From the NCBI GenBank assembly GCA_019359415.1, contig JAHHHH010000002.1, forward strand, positions 1 through 64,000: 64,000 nucleotides of DNA. Reading direction: 5' to 3'. Made by a program: the position numbers and the translations under genes. Of this stretch, positions 55,181 through 64,000 are shown in pieces. Each line of letters opens with the position of its first letter. Position 1 is the first letter of the stretch. A model generated the notes under the pieces. That model worked only from the letters and a program-made list of their open reading frames with translations, was not told the origin of the DNA and did no database searches. This DNA comes from Iphinoe sp. HA4291-MV1. Its GTDB lineage: Bacteria; Cyanobacteriota; Cyanobacteriia; Cyanobacteriales; Nostocaceae.

Positions 55181-56425
55181 ATGATCATTTTCGACCCTAG
55201 TACCTTAAGTGCTATTAGCCATACTCTCAATACTGCTTCTGTAATCAGCGTTAGCATTCAAAATCAATCGAGCTTGAGTCTGAGTCAAGATACTAAATCA
55301 CAGCTAGCAAAATCACAGCTAGCAAATAGCTCAAGAAAGCTTTCACATCTGACAAGAACTATTACCCCTACTCTCATAGCCCAAGCCACCACCCCAACAC
55401 CGAACTCAGATACGAGTAAATGCGGTTCTGGTCAACCACGCGATAAGTACACACAGCCGTTTGCTTGCAACAGCATTTGGAATATGCCAATTGGCTCGAA
55501 CGCGAAATACGTTGATGCTTATATCGGCTCAAAGGGTGTTGGAGTTGACACAGACTGGTTTATCAGAACCCAGGAAAGCGATCGGGCTGTGGCAACTTAT
55601 ATGCCTGGCTCGTGGGGTCCAGGTCGCTGCACTGGTACTCAGCCGCAGCAGCAAGCGCAGTGGCATCCCGAAGCAGGTGAGTGGTTAAAGGTTCCTGACA
55701 GTCTTATCATTGAGGATGCAAGGCAAGGGTTTACTCCAAACAACTCCTCGGCGTTTCTGAAGCCGGATGGTAGAACACTGGTGTCTTTTAACGTGACCAC
55801 CCGTTGTTGGCAGGGTGGTCCGCTTTACGGCGTTTGGTTTGGACAGCAAGACATTTACGGTGATGGTATTGACGGTGGACACGGCGGCTCAGGAATGTCG
55901 AGCATTGGTGGTAGCATTCGCAAAGGTGAGTTGTTGAACGACGAACCTATCCGTCACGCACTCAAGATTGTGCTTTGGGGCAAGTGGTTGCACTACAACT
56001 CTTCATCGTCAACTCCCGGTCGCCGCTGGCCAGCTCGTCTGGCTGATGCTAATGCCGCAAACCAATACCAGGGGTCCAATTCGGCGCTGGTCATGGGTTC
56101 CTTGCTAGCAATTCCACCTAATGTCACGGCACAGAGCTTGGGACTGACTTCCAAAGCAGGTAAGAAAATTTTCCAAGCGATGCAAGACTACGGTGCTTAC
56201 GTCGTAGATGATGCGGGCTGGGACTACAATTACCTCTGCGTTGAGCGGAGTGCCGAGCAAGAGTATGAGGCTCTTAACGGACATCAAATTCACGGAGATA
56301 CAGCGCTCCAAGAAGACTTCGCCAAAATTATTGCTGCTGTGAAGGTTGTAGACAACAACGAATCGAACAGCATTGGTGGAGGTGGTACACCACGCCAACC
56401 TTTGGCACCACCAATTGGAAATTAG
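55181..56425 (+). CDS. probable exported protein, function unknown
   Basis: 414 residues. A ribosome site GAAGAGG precedes ATG 55181. Residues 1-70 are polar and Ser-rich and end in LIAQATTPTP. They do not make a strong signal peptide, but the rest looks extracellular: paired Cys (DTSKCGSGQ, PFACNSIWNMPIG, GPGRCTG), Trp-rich, and a GDGIDGGHGGSGMSSIGG glycine motif near 227-244. The part DYGAYVVDDAGWDYN near 345-359 resembles proteins of soil actinobacteria and fungi that I cannot name. It may act on polysaccharide, but no catalytic set is clear. The tail is low complexity. Confidence 0.6.
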   Translation: MIIFDPSTLSAISHTLNTASVISVSIQNQSSLSLSQDTKSQLAKSQLANSSRKLSHLTRTITPTLIAQATTPTPNSDTSKCGSGQPRDKYTQPFACNSIWNMPIGSNAKYVDAYIGSKGVGVDTDWFIRTQESDRAVATYMPGSWGPGRCTGTQPQQQAQWHPEAGEWLKVPDSLIIEDARQGFTPNNSSAFLKPDGRTLVSFNVTTRCWQGGPLYGVWFGQQDIYGDGIDGGHGGSGMSSIGGSIRKGELLNDEPIRHALKIVLWGKWLHYNSSSSTPGRRWPARLADANAANQYQGSNSALVMGSLLAIPPNVTAQSLGLTSKAGKKIFQAMQDYGAYVVDDAGWDYNYLCVERSAEQEYEALNGHQIHGDTALQEDFAKIIAAVKVVDNNESNSIGGGGTPRQPLAPPIGN

Positions 56426-56467
56426 AAGCGAGCAGTGCTGTTTTTAATTAAGTAGAACATAGGAGGC

Positions 56468-56645
56468 CATGCGTTGCGGTGAATCCAGCGCTACAGGAGG
56501 GTTTCCCTCTCCTAAGGGAGACGCTACGCGAACCGTAGGCGACGGGCGTTCCCGAAGGGAGCCAGTGCGAATGACGGCTTTCCCTCTCCTAAGGGAGACG
56601 CTACGCGTTGGCCCAAGCCTCCGCAGGACTTACCGTAGGCATCTG
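56468..56645. repeat. dispersed palindromic repeat cluster
   Basis: Shares GGTGAATCCAGCGCT, GGCGACGGGCGTTCCCGAAGG and GGGAGACGCTACGCG with clusters at 35165-35300 and 23400-23425. It contains two copies of CCCTCTCCTAAGGGAG about 75 bp apart. Confidence 0.7.
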
Positions 56646-56738
56646 GCGTTGGGGTTTGCCCCGTTGTTCAAAGTTGATTCTCCGGGGCACAGCAATGCTG
56701 TGCCCTTACCATGTAGTTTGTAGCAATTTGATGTTAGT

Positions 56739-56841
56739 AGGACTTACGCAGAATCTGTCAGAAACCCGGTTTCTTTGTTCGTTTTTCGTTGCAAAACAGA
56801 CGATTTTTGGTAGAAACCGGGTTTCTTTGCGTAAGTCCTGG
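56739..56841. mobile_element. 103-bp MITE-like element with 12-bp ends
   Basis: AGGACTTACGCA (56739-56750) and its exact reverse complement TGCGTAAGTCCT (56830-56841) bound the element. Inside, two more palindromes AGAAACCCGGTTTCT and AGAAACCGGGTTTCT face each other. GTTAG occurs at 56733-56737 and at 56843-56847, one base outside each end, a possible 5-bp duplication. No protein frame. Confidence 0.65.
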
Positions 56842-56979
56842 TTAGATACGATAACCACACCTTCACGGACGGATACCACGAACATTACAAAGATTAAAAC
56901 TACTTAACATTCCGTTACCATAGAAACATCAACAGAGGTGAAACAAAACCTCTGCAAGTTGAAATCAAAGGTGAACGGT

Positions 56980-58104
56980 ATGAACGGGACTATTCGTGTT
57001 GGCAATCTCTTCGGGATTCCCTTCTATATCCATCCATCCTGGTTTTTAATCCTGTTCCTGGTAACTATAAGCTACAGCGGTGGACTAGCAGCGCAATTTC
57101 CCCAATTGGGTGGGGGATTAGCTTTGCTACTGGGATTGCTGACAGCGCTATTGTTATTTTCTTCGGTTGTCGCTCATGAATTAGGACATAGTTTTGTCGC
57201 TATTCGTCAAGGCATAGATGTAAAATCAATCACACTTTTCATATTTGGTGGCTTGGCAAGCCTAGAAAGAGAGTCAAAAACCCCAGCAGAAGCTTTTTGG
57301 GTTGCAGTTGCAGGTCCTTTAGTTAGCTTATTACTCTTCGGAATACTGACAGCTATCGGTTTTGTGGCTGCTCCAACAGGAGCATTGGCAGCAATTCTTG
57401 GTCTATTGGCTTCTATTAACTTGGCATTAGCTCTATTTAATCTCATTCCGGGTTTGCCTTTAGATGGCGGAAATATACTGAAAGCACTTGTTTGGAAAAT
57501 CACAGGTAATCCATATAGAGGCGTGGTTTTTGCTAGTCGAGTTGGGCAAATCTTTGGTTGGATTGCCATAACCTCTGGTTTACTCCCACTACTGTTCTTT
57601 GGTAGCTTTACGAACTTCTGGAACTTGTTAGTCGGTTTCTTCTTACTGCAAAATGCTGGGAACGCAGCTCAGTTTGCCAAAGTGCAGGAACAACTCACAG
57701 GTTTAACAGCAGCCGATGCAGTGACGCTGGATAGCCCAATTGTATCTGCTCATCTCACCCTGAGAGAGTTTGCTGACGCCCGTATCTTGAATTGGCAAAA
57801 CTGGAGTCGCTTTTTAGTAACTGATGAGAGTGGACAATTGGTAGGAGCGATATCTGTTCAAGATTTGCGAACCGTTCCCCCAGCAATGTGGTCAGAAACT
57901 CAAGTGCGAGAAGTCATGCGACCACTGGAACAAGTAGTCACTGTGCAATCTGACAAACCCTTGTTGGAAGTTGTGCAGCTTTTGGAACAACAAAAGTTAT
58001 CTGCACTTCCCGTCATTCGTGACAATGGCGTACTTGTCGGACTTTTAGAAAAAGCTGCAATTCTCAACCTCCTTCAAAGGAGAGTGCAAACGAATCCTGC
58101 ATAA
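56980..58104 (+). CDS. site-2 protease family membrane protease with CBS pair
   Basis: 374 residues from ATG 56980, with AAAGGTG about 9 nt upstream; the longer frame opens at 56938. Membrane helices at about 18-35 and 47-70 carry the zinc motif AHELGHSF (His66, Glu67, His70). A later helix has NLIPGLPLDGGNIL with the third ligand Asp. A CBS-domain pair fills about 240-370 (LREFADARILNWQ, then VMRPLEQVVTVQ). It is an intramembrane metalloprotease probably controlled by a nucleotide or small-molecule signal through the CBS pair. Its substrate, often an anti-sigma factor in other bacteria, is unknown. A strong hairpin follows the stop. Confidence 0.92.
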   Translation: MNGTIRVGNLFGIPFYIHPSWFLILFLVTISYSGGLAAQFPQLGGGLALLLGLLTALLLFSSVVAHELGHSFVAIRQGIDVKSITLFIFGGLASLERESKTPAEAFWVAVAGPLVSLLLFGILTAIGFVAAPTGALAAILGLLASINLALALFNLIPGLPLDGGNILKALVWKITGNPYRGVVFASRVGQIFGWIAITSGLLPLLFFGSFTNFWNLLVGFFLLQNAGNAAQFAKVQEQLTGLTAADAVTLDSPIVSAHLTLREFADARILNWQNWSRFLVTDESGQLVGAISVQDLRTVPPAMWSETQVREVMRPLEQVVTVQSDKPLLEVVQLLEQQKLSALPVIRDNGVLVGLLEKAAILNLLQRRVQTNPA

Positions 58105-58180
58105 GCATAATTGATATCTTCCACACCCTTAGCTTCACTCCATTCCGGTTGAGGATGAAGTACTCCCAGCGGATCTTGAT

Positions 58181-58216
58181 AGACCTGTATTGAAAGTAAA
58201 TTTTCAATACAGGTCT
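58181..58216 (+). terminator. strong hairpin after the site-2 protease gene
   Basis: 15-bp perfect arms 58181-58195 and 58202-58216 with a 6-nt loop, then TATTGTTCTTG. It is a likely intrinsic terminator 75 bp after the stop. Confidence 0.75.
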
Positions 58217-58359
58217 ATTGTTCTTGCCATTTTGAGATTAGCTGTGACATACTCTAAAGTACGGTAATTCGATAAAATTAATGTATTTTGTCAACTCAAA
58301 AAGTTGGTGCGTTAACGGGTGTTGAACCTGCTTTCTGACCAATGAACCAGGAATGAACA

Positions 58360-59610
58360 ATGCTAAAAGACGCTCAAGGACTTGAAGTCACAACAGACGC
58401 AAAAGAGACTATTGCAGCTATTAACCGTTTTATCGAACAAGCCCTCAGCTATGGCAAGGATGCTGAAGCTGTCATTTTCCAAGGAATTGCGGCAGATCCA
58501 ACCTGTGCATTGATTCATGCTTATGCAGCTGCTCATTATCTGTCTCAAGAAAATGCCGTAGCTTGCTTCCAAGCCACACCTCATCTACAAGCAGCTCAAC
58601 AGCATTTGCCAAAGGTCACAAAACGAGAGCGATTGTACATACAAGCAATTGCAGCTTGGGCAACAGGAGCAATTGACCGAGCGATCGCATTACACGAAGC
58701 TCTTGCTCAAGAGTTTCCCCGTGACCTTATCTCTATTCAGCAAGGACAGTATCACTACTTCTATTTGGGTGATAAAGAGAGATTACTCAAAATTGCTCAA
58801 AAAGTTTTAAAAGCTAATCGCGAAAATCACTATGTGTATGGGATGGTAGCGTTTGGTTTGGAACAGTGCCATCGGCTGATGGAGGCAGAAACAATGGCTC
58901 GCATGGCAACAACGATGAATCGTCATGACCCTTGGGCACATCATGCTATTGCTCATGTGATGGAAACTCAAGGACGAGTGGATGAGGGTATTGCTTGGAT
59001 GGAGAGTCACGCTGACACTTGGGAGTTCTGCAACTCCATGTTGTATACACACAATTGGTGGCACATGGGACTGTACTACCTAGAACAAGGCGACGAAGAA
59101 AAGGTTTTGAGGCTATACGATACTCACGTATGGGGACGCGCTCAAAAGACATCTCCTAAAGACCAAGTGGGGGCGATCGCACTATTGTTACGGCTGGAAT
59201 TGCATGAAGTGGATGTAGGCGAACGATGGCAGGAGTTGAGTGCTTATCTTTTTCCCCGCCTTCACGAACACGCGTTGCCCTTTCAAGACTTGCATTATGT
59301 CTACGCACTAGCAAAAGCAGAACGTACGGAATGGTTAACCCAAATGCAGTTTAGTATGCTAAGACATGCTGCGAGTGTCAACCCCTACTTAAATCAAAAC
59401 TGGACTCTGGTAGCAATTCCGGCTGCTATAGGTATGATTGCTCACGCTAAAGGTGATTGGTCAACAGCGATCGCTGAACTGAAACCTGTCTTACCCCTAT
59501 TGCACAAAATTGGTGGAAGCCATGCTCAGCGAGTTTTGTTTGAGCAAGTTTATCGAGATGCTCTGTTGCGAAGTGAAAAACAAAGTAGAGTTTATTGTAC
59601 AATTGCTTGA
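58360..59610 (+). CDS. TTC38-like tetratricopeptide repeat protein
   Basis: 416 residues, helical throughout. The motif FCNSMLYTHNWWHMGLYYLE near 222-242, and the surrounding repeat helices (ALHEALAQEFPRDLISIQQG, AHHAIAHVMETQGRVDEGIA), match the TTC38 family of TPR proteins found in bacteria and animals. A biochemical role is not known. There is no signal peptide, so it is cytosolic. The start codon ATG 58360 follows AATGAACCAGGA, a weak site. It is monocistronic. Confidence 0.8.
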   Translation: MLKDAQGLEVTTDAKETIAAINRFIEQALSYGKDAEAVIFQGIAADPTCALIHAYAAAHYLSQENAVACFQATPHLQAAQQHLPKVTKRERLYIQAIAAWATGAIDRAIALHEALAQEFPRDLISIQQGQYHYFYLGDKERLLKIAQKVLKANRENHYVYGMVAFGLEQCHRLMEAETMARMATTMNRHDPWAHHAIAHVMETQGRVDEGIAWMESHADTWEFCNSMLYTHNWWHMGLYYLEQGDEEKVLRLYDTHVWGRAQKTSPKDQVGAIALLLRLELHEVDVGERWQELSAYLFPRLHEHALPFQDLHYVYALAKAERTEWLTQMQFSMLRHAASVNPYLNQNWTLVAIPAAIGMIAHAKGDWSTAIAELKPVLPLLHKIGGSHAQRVLFEQVYRDALLRSEKQSRVYCTIA

Positions 59611-59650
59611 AAATCTCGCGCTAATACCGTTTCACTTTAAGGTTGATACA

Positions 59651-59775
59651 AATGGGAATTGGGAATTGGGCATGGGGCATTGGGAACCCAGAACTGGTAA
59701 CTAGGAACTCTTCATCGAGCATTGCCCATTGCCCGTTGCCCATTGCCCGTTGCCCATTGCCCGTTGCCCATTGGC
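59651..59775. repeat. heptamer arrays GGGAATT and CCCATTG
   Basis: Two GGGAATT-type words near 59653-59670, then about eight CCCATTG/CCCGTTG words (59722-59772). STRR class. Confidence 0.8.
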
Positions 59776-59796
59776 GCTAAGAACCTTTGCGGGAAA

Positions 59797-60615
59797 TTAA
59801 AAGAACTGTAAATTAGCATCGTATATCTCAGCCAGCACATTGTAATCTTCCAACTTCACTGCTGCAAAACGCTGGACTCCCACTCGTTGCATTGCGGCTT
59901 TTAGTTCTACATCTGGGTTAAGTAGAGCAAACTGAAGCTGCTCAATCAGGTATGCATCAAGATGCTGAGCAACTACCAAAGGCGGCATAGGACACGCCCC
60001 AAGTACTTCCACAACTTGTAGATACTCAGACAGTTCAGGAAAGTCGCACAGTTCCTGTTCTAAGACGACGCTGTCAATCGCTGCACAATCTACCAACCCA
60101 TCTGCTACCCATCGAATTGAACGCTGGTGAGAACCTGATTGTATTGCTTTGCTAAAAAAGTTTTTGGGATGTCCGCCTTGAATGAGTCGGTAGCGCAGCA
60201 GATTGTAGCCACTGTTAGAGCCTGGATCATTGTAGCAGACTGTTTTCAGAGCCAAATCCTCAAAGCTTGCTAAGTTGCTCGCAGCATTCACAATCACATC
60301 TGAAAAGTAGATGGGACGGTTTTGATAGCGTGGTGCTTGCATCACAGGGGCAACCAACGCTTGTAGCTGATTTGGTACAACCTGGCAATATCGAATCAAC
60401 GGTAATCCACAAATGAATGCTAGATCCAGTTGGTCTTTTATGAGTACGAAGTCTTCCAATGGATCGCATTTACCTGGGTGAAGCTGTGTTTCAACTCCCA
60501 ATACACAACCCAAATAAGTCACAATGGTTTCGTAGAAATTAAACCAATTGGGAGCCAGGTAAGACACAGCCCGCAACTTGGTTAATCTAGTGACTTGCGA
60601 CTCAAAGTATGCCAT
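59797..60615 (-). CDS. PhnD-like periplasmic-binding-fold protein, orphan
   Basis: 272 residues. The fold is that of phosphate/phosphonate-type binding proteins (VSYLAPNWFNFYETIVTYLG, then LDLAFICGLPLIRYC and VCYNDPGSNSGYNLLRYRLIQ). It has no signal peptide and no permease or ATPase gene beside it. It is unlike the 324-residue phnD at 32262 in length and sequence. It may be a cytosolic sensor or an enzyme-like binding protein. It overlaps the 94-residue membrane frame upstream by 34 bp, so the two may be coupled. Confidence 0.75.
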   Translation of the reverse strand: MAYFESQVTRLTKLRAVSYLAPNWFNFYETIVTYLGCVLGVETQLHPGKCDPLEDFVLIKDQLDLAFICGLPLIRYCQVVPNQLQALVAPVMQAPRYQNRPIYFSDVIVNAASNLASFEDLALKTVCYNDPGSNSGYNLLRYRLIQGGHPKNFFSKAIQSGSHQRSIRWVADGLVDCAAIDSVVLEQELCDFPELSEYLQVVEVLGACPMPPLVVAQHLDAYLIEQLQFALLNPDVELKAAMQRVGVQRFAAVKLEDYNVLAEIYDANLQFF

Positions 60616-60866
60616 TCAGGTTCTTCAACGCTTTGATGAGTTGAAACTAACAGCAGCTTGCGATAAGTCCAATGAATACGCAAGAATATCAAAGTTAGTA
60701 AGGTCAGCAACCCGATAATCAAGACTGTTCCATATGCCTTGGTGTGCCACCAAAACCGTACAAGCATTGCTGTACTAAGTTGTACAGGCTTCCATAATCC
60801 GGAAGTTAGTTTTTTTGAATCATGGATGGTAACAACCAAAGACGTTGCTCTATTCACCATTGCCAT
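60582..60866 (-). CDS. small one-span membrane protein, tentative
   Basis: 94 residues. A central hydrophobic segment (GTVLIIGLLTLLTLIFLRI) is flanked by polar ends. The 3' end overlaps the start of the PhnD-like gene. No family is recognised. The coupling with the next gene and the membrane helix make a real gene plausible: it could anchor or signal for the PhnD-like protein. Confidence 0.4.
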   Translation of the reverse strand: MAMVNRATSLVVTIHDSKKLTSGLWKPVQLSTAMLVRFWWHTKAYGTVLIIGLLTLLTLIFLRIHWTYRKLLLVSTHQSVEEPEWHTLSRKSLD

Positions 60867-61390
60867 TTTTATTACTCCTTGAATACATAACCATAGCTAC
60901 TCAATTTCGTTATACAAATACGGTAAGTCGGTAGATTTAGTGTACTTTATAGGCAATATCTCATAGCTGGGTGAAAAAAGCAAGGTCTAATGCCAGTTGC
61001 TACAGGAAAATGCATGTATTTTGAAAACTTTTGGCGCTCGTCGCACTCGCGTTCACCTTGGCATACGCTCTGCGCTTACGCTCTTGCGAACGCGTTGGCG
61101 CAAGCCTCCGTAGAAGATACGGACAAGGAGACAAGGGGGAAAGAGTTAATCCCACATTCCGCACTTCGTTTTGTAATATGCTTGTCTTACGAAGTTTGGG
61201 CTAATGGTAGTTAAATAGCGATCGCCAAAAACCTAAAAAGTAGCAATGTTAATACTTAATACCATAAACGGTTTTTTGTAAGATTTGTTGAAGCATTCAT
61301 GTATGACATTTTGAAGTGCAAAATGTGGGTTAATTGTCCATTAACTCTTTCTTCCCCAGCTCAAGAACTGCTCTCTTGGTTGATTGAGGA
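60867..61390. other. intergenic region downstream of cphA
   Basis: It holds a dispersed repeat at about 61029-61115 (GCGCTTACGCTCTTGCGAAC, CGTTGGCGCAAGCCTCCG) and AT-rich DNA. No gene seen. Confidence 0.45.
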
Positions 61391-64000
61391 CTATAACAGC
61401 GTTTTGACTACAGAAGATGTCACTCCAATTTGGGAATCTACGGTAGACGAGTTGGTGTCTTGTTCGGTTATCTCCTCTTTGACGACTCCACGCGCTGTAA
61501 TTGAGCTAATAGCGCGGTTGATGCTTTCTGGCAAAATGACAACTAAACTGTTCTCTGGAGCAGTCTCCAAAGCTCTGTTGACCGCTTCTGTTTCATTCAG
61601 AATTACTTCATACTCGCAGTCGGGATTGACTTCCTTGATACCTTGAACAATAAAATCAGCAGCGCTACCTCGTGTCCGTCCTCTGGTGTCATCATCTTCT
61701 TTGACAATAATGTGATCAAAAATTTCCGCTGCTAGTTTGCCAAGCATGATAAAATCTTCGTCACGGCGATCGCCTGGTCCTCCAATGACCCCAATACGTT
61801 TACCAGAAGTCCAATTGCGGACAAAAGCGCCTAATGCTTGATAACTGGCTGGGTTATGAGCGTAGTCTACCAAAGCGTGGTAGTTCCCCAAATTAAATAA
61901 GTTCATCCGTCCCGGCGTTTGACTTACCGAAGCACGAAAGGTATTCAAGCCTGCACGAATCTGCTCTATTGAGACATTTTGCACAAACGCGGCTAAAGAA
62001 GCTGCTAAAGCGTTAGCTATCATAAACGGCGCACGTCCGCCCATTGTCAGGGGTATATTTTCTGCCCGTTCAATTCGGTGCGTCCAATCGCCTTTCAAAA
62101 TTGACAGATAGCCATTTTCATAGACTGCTGCTACTCCTCCCTTCTGAATGTGATGTCGCACTAATTCCGAATCTAGATTCATGGTGAAGTAGGCAATATT
62201 CGCTTTTGTTTTTTCTGCCATAGCAGCGACTCGTGGGTCATCGGCGTTAAGGACTGCGTAGCCGTCAGGAAACACAGCTTCAGCAACGACACTCTTGAGA
62301 TGTCCTAACTGTTCAATAGTATCAATATCGCCTATTCCTAGGTGGTCAGAGGCAACATTTAATATCACACCTACGTTAGCAGCTTCAAATGCCAGCCCAG
62401 ACCGGAGAATACCCCCACGAGCAGTTTCCAATACTGCCACTTCCACAGTTGGATCTTGCAAAATGAGTTGGGCGCTTTGGGGACCTGTATTGTCTCCTGA
62501 CTCCACTAAGTAATCTCCAATGTATGTCCCATCAGTTGTTGTATAACCTACGACTTTATTCGTTTGTTTGAAAATATGTGCCAATAGTCGGGTAGTAGTG
62601 GTTTTGCCGTTGGTACCCGTTACGGCAAGAATGGGTATATAGCTGACTTTATCAGCCGGAAACAACATATCCATCACTGCTCCTGCGACATTACGAGCAA
62701 TACCCCGGCTAGGAGCAACATGCATTCGGAATCCAGGAGCAGCATTAACTTCTACAATGACACCATCCACTTCTCGCAAGGGACGGCTAATATCGGGTGT
62801 AACAATATCAATTCCTGCAATATCCAAACCGATAATTTTTACTATTCGTTGTGCCAGCCAAATATTTTCTGGATGGATTTCATCTGTACGGTCTACAGCA
62901 ATGCCCCCTGTACTCAAGTTTGCCGTTGCTCGCAAATAGCAAATTTCACTCTTCGGTAATACGCTATTGAGGGTGAGACTTTGCTTTTCCATTAGATGGT
63001 AGCTGGTGCGGTCTAGTTCAATTTTGGTGAGGAGATTGTCATGTCCTTCACCACGGCTTGGATCTTTGTTAGTCTCCTCAATGAGTTCAAGGATGGTAGA
63101 TTTGCCATCGCCTACTACATGAGCTGGCACACGTTCAGCAACTGCCACAACTTTGCCATCCACCACCAGTACCCTGTGATCACGTCCAGTGTAATACCGC
63201 TCTACAATAATTGATCGAGAAATCTGTCTAGCAGAATCGTATGCTGCTTCTGCTTCTTCCCTGGAACTGATATTGATGGAGATACCGCGTCCGTGATTGC
63301 CATCTAAAGGTTTGATGACAATAGGGTAGCCACCAACATATTCTATGGCTTCTTCTAAATCATCCAAGAAGTTGATGACTGTACCTCTTGGTACTGGGAC
63401 TCCAGCATTGGCAAGAATGCGTTTGGTAGCTTCTTTATCGCAGGCAAGTTCCACTCCCAAAATGCCGGTGTTGTCTGTCATCGTCGCTTGTACCCGTTTT
63501 TGATTCACGCCGTAGCCCAGCTGAATCAAAAAGCGTGCACCAAGGTGCATCCAGGGAATGCTTCTTTTTTCTGCTTCTTTGATAAGTGTTTCCGTACTCG
63601 GTCCTAATGCTGCATCACGCCATAAGTCTTTCAGGTCTTGCAAATCTTGCTCTAATTCTGCCTTTGGATAGCGATCCCGATCAACAATACTTTGGCACAG
63701 CCGCACTGCTGCTCTGCCAGCGTAGCGTCCCGCTTCCTCGTTGAGATACTCGAACACTACCTGGTAAACTCCCGATGTTGATGTTTCTCGGGTTCGACCA
63801 AAGCCTACATCCATCCCAGCCAAATCTTGCAGTTCTAGGGCTACGTGTTCCACAACATGACCCATCATGGTGCCTTCGCGCACCCGTATTAAAAAACCAC
63901 CACGACAGCCCGGTGAGCAATAATGACCTTCCAGACTGGGTAGAGCCTCAACTAATCCTTCATAGAAGCCGGGAATTTCGTTTGTGGGTGTCTCACCAAG
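61391..64000 (-). CDS. cphA: cyanophycin synthetase, 5' end outside window
   Basis: 869 codons are visible to the window edge; about 30 N-terminal residues are missing. CphA polymerises aspartate and arginine into cyanophycin, the nitrogen reserve granule. The visible start (LGETPTNEIPGFYEGLVEALPSL) is the N-domain. The ATP-grasp part (about 200-470) has VPVPRGTVINFLDDLEEA and VIKPLDGNHGRGIS. The Mur-ligase-like part has the P-loop AVTGTNGKTTTTRLLAH near 520-536 and the YAHNPAS segment. The C-terminal tail ends SSVVKTLL. The reading frame is intact to the edge. Confidence 0.97.
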   Translation of the reverse strand, partial: LGETPTNEIPGFYEGLVEALPSLEGHYCSPGCRGGFLIRVREGTMMGHVVEHVALELQDLAGMDVGFGRTRETSTSGVYQVVFEYLNEEAGRYAGRAAVRLCQSIVDRDRYPKAELEQDLQDLKDLWRDAALGPSTETLIKEAEKRSIPWMHLGARFLIQLGYGVNQKRVQATMTDNTGILGVELACDKEATKRILANAGVPVPRGTVINFLDDLEEAIEYVGGYPIVIKPLDGNHGRGISINISSREEAEAAYDSARQISRSIIVERYYTGRDHRVLVVDGKVVAVAERVPAHVVGDGKSTILELIEETNKDPSRGEGHDNLLTKIELDRTSYHLMEKQSLTLNSVLPKSEICYLRATANLSTGGIAVDRTDEIHPENIWLAQRIVKIIGLDIAGIDIVTPDISRPLREVDGVIVEVNAAPGFRMHVAPSRGIARNVAGAVMDMLFPADKVSYIPILAVTGTNGKTTTTRLLAHIFKQTNKVVGYTTTDGTYIGDYLVESGDNTGPQSAQLILQDPTVEVAVLETARGGILRSGLAFEAANVGVILNVASDHLGIGDIDTIEQLGHLKSVVAEAVFPDGYAVLNADDPRVAAMAEKTKANIAYFTMNLDSELVRHHIQKGGVAAVYENGYLSILKGDWTHRIERAENIPLTMGGRAPFMIANALAASLAAFVQNVSIEQIRAGLNTFRASVSQTPGRMNLFNLGNYHALVDYAHNPASYQALGAFVRNWTSGKRIGVIGGPGDRRDEDFIMLGKLAAEIFDHIIVKEDDDTRGRTRGSAADFIVQGIKEVNPDCEYEVILNETEAVNRALETAPENSLVVILPESINRAISSITARGVVKEEITEQDTNSSTVDSQIGVTSSVVKTLL

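Noticed and set aside
61299-61646. 115-codon plus-strand frame antisense to the cphA end
   Set aside because: It lies mostly antisense to the conserved CphA C-terminus.

Overview
The window looks like chromosomal DNA from a filamentous, probably heterocyst-forming (Nostocales-type) cyanobacterium. The evidence is photosystem II genes (psbB, psbT), cyanophycin synthetase at the right edge, a cyanobacterial-type LexA with its own operator, frequent GCGATCGC (HIP1) octamers, and many short heptanucleotide tandem repeats and palindromic dispersed repeats between genes. No species is named because nothing here fixes one. Two tRNA genes are present (Thr-TGT and Asp-GTC), each behind a recognisable sigma70-type promoter or close to one.

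Layout. 0-7 kb: a GIY-YIG protein, then a minus-strand phosphorothioation (Dnd) island with a Dnd-associated protein, dndD, a 57-residue coupled protein and a Dnd-type restriction helicase, ending at lexA. dndB, dndC and dndE are not in view. 7-30 kb: mostly housekeeping genes (argF, tRNA-Thr, CHASE2-Ser/Thr kinase, NYN/LabA-like protein, leuA, SDR, a MocR-type regulator facing a GATase/GNAT/flavoprotein operon, RecQ helicase, pheS, surE, MBL hydrolase, ribF, tRNA-Asp, gltX). 30-39 kb: phnD-phnC-phnE transporter, an alpha/beta-hydrolase, repeat-rich DNA with a small mobile element, and a PhoD-like phosphatase. 39-46 kb: an accessory region on the minus strand. It holds a CHAT-domain protease whose frame runs at an A9 tract into an nSTAND-like ATPase, a 977-residue ATPase with a long glycine/valine/alanine tetrapeptide membrane repeat, a DUF433/DUF5615 pair, and a second, frameshifted antitoxin/PIN pair. 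It is followed by a 21-bp tandem-repeat element, a Uma2 protein and a PD-(D/E)XK-like protein. 46-64 kb: peptide ABC transporter genes, psbB-psbT, ribosomal protein S1 with an unusual acidic repeat tail, nitroreductase, a probable exported protein, site-2 protease with CBS domains, TTC38-like TPR protein, an orphan PhnD-like protein and cphA (5' end outside the window).

The most unusual piece is the 39-45 kb block. Four consecutive genes (CHAT, ATPase, GVA-repeat ATPase, DUF433) are joined by a dnaX-like slippery heptamer and two ATGA stop/start overlaps, with DUF5615 overlapping DUF433 by 13 bases. This reads as one translationally coupled unit: a candidate protease/ATPase sensor with a membrane partner and a toxin-antitoxin-like tail. 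Its role is inferred from domain types only. A second theme is repeat DNA: two related 21-bp palindromic tandem arrays in opposite orientation, a 121-bp MITE with perfect 11-bp ends and a 9-bp target duplication, another MITE-like element, and repeat sequence that has become part of coding regions (DUF433 C-terminus, S1 tail, GVA array).
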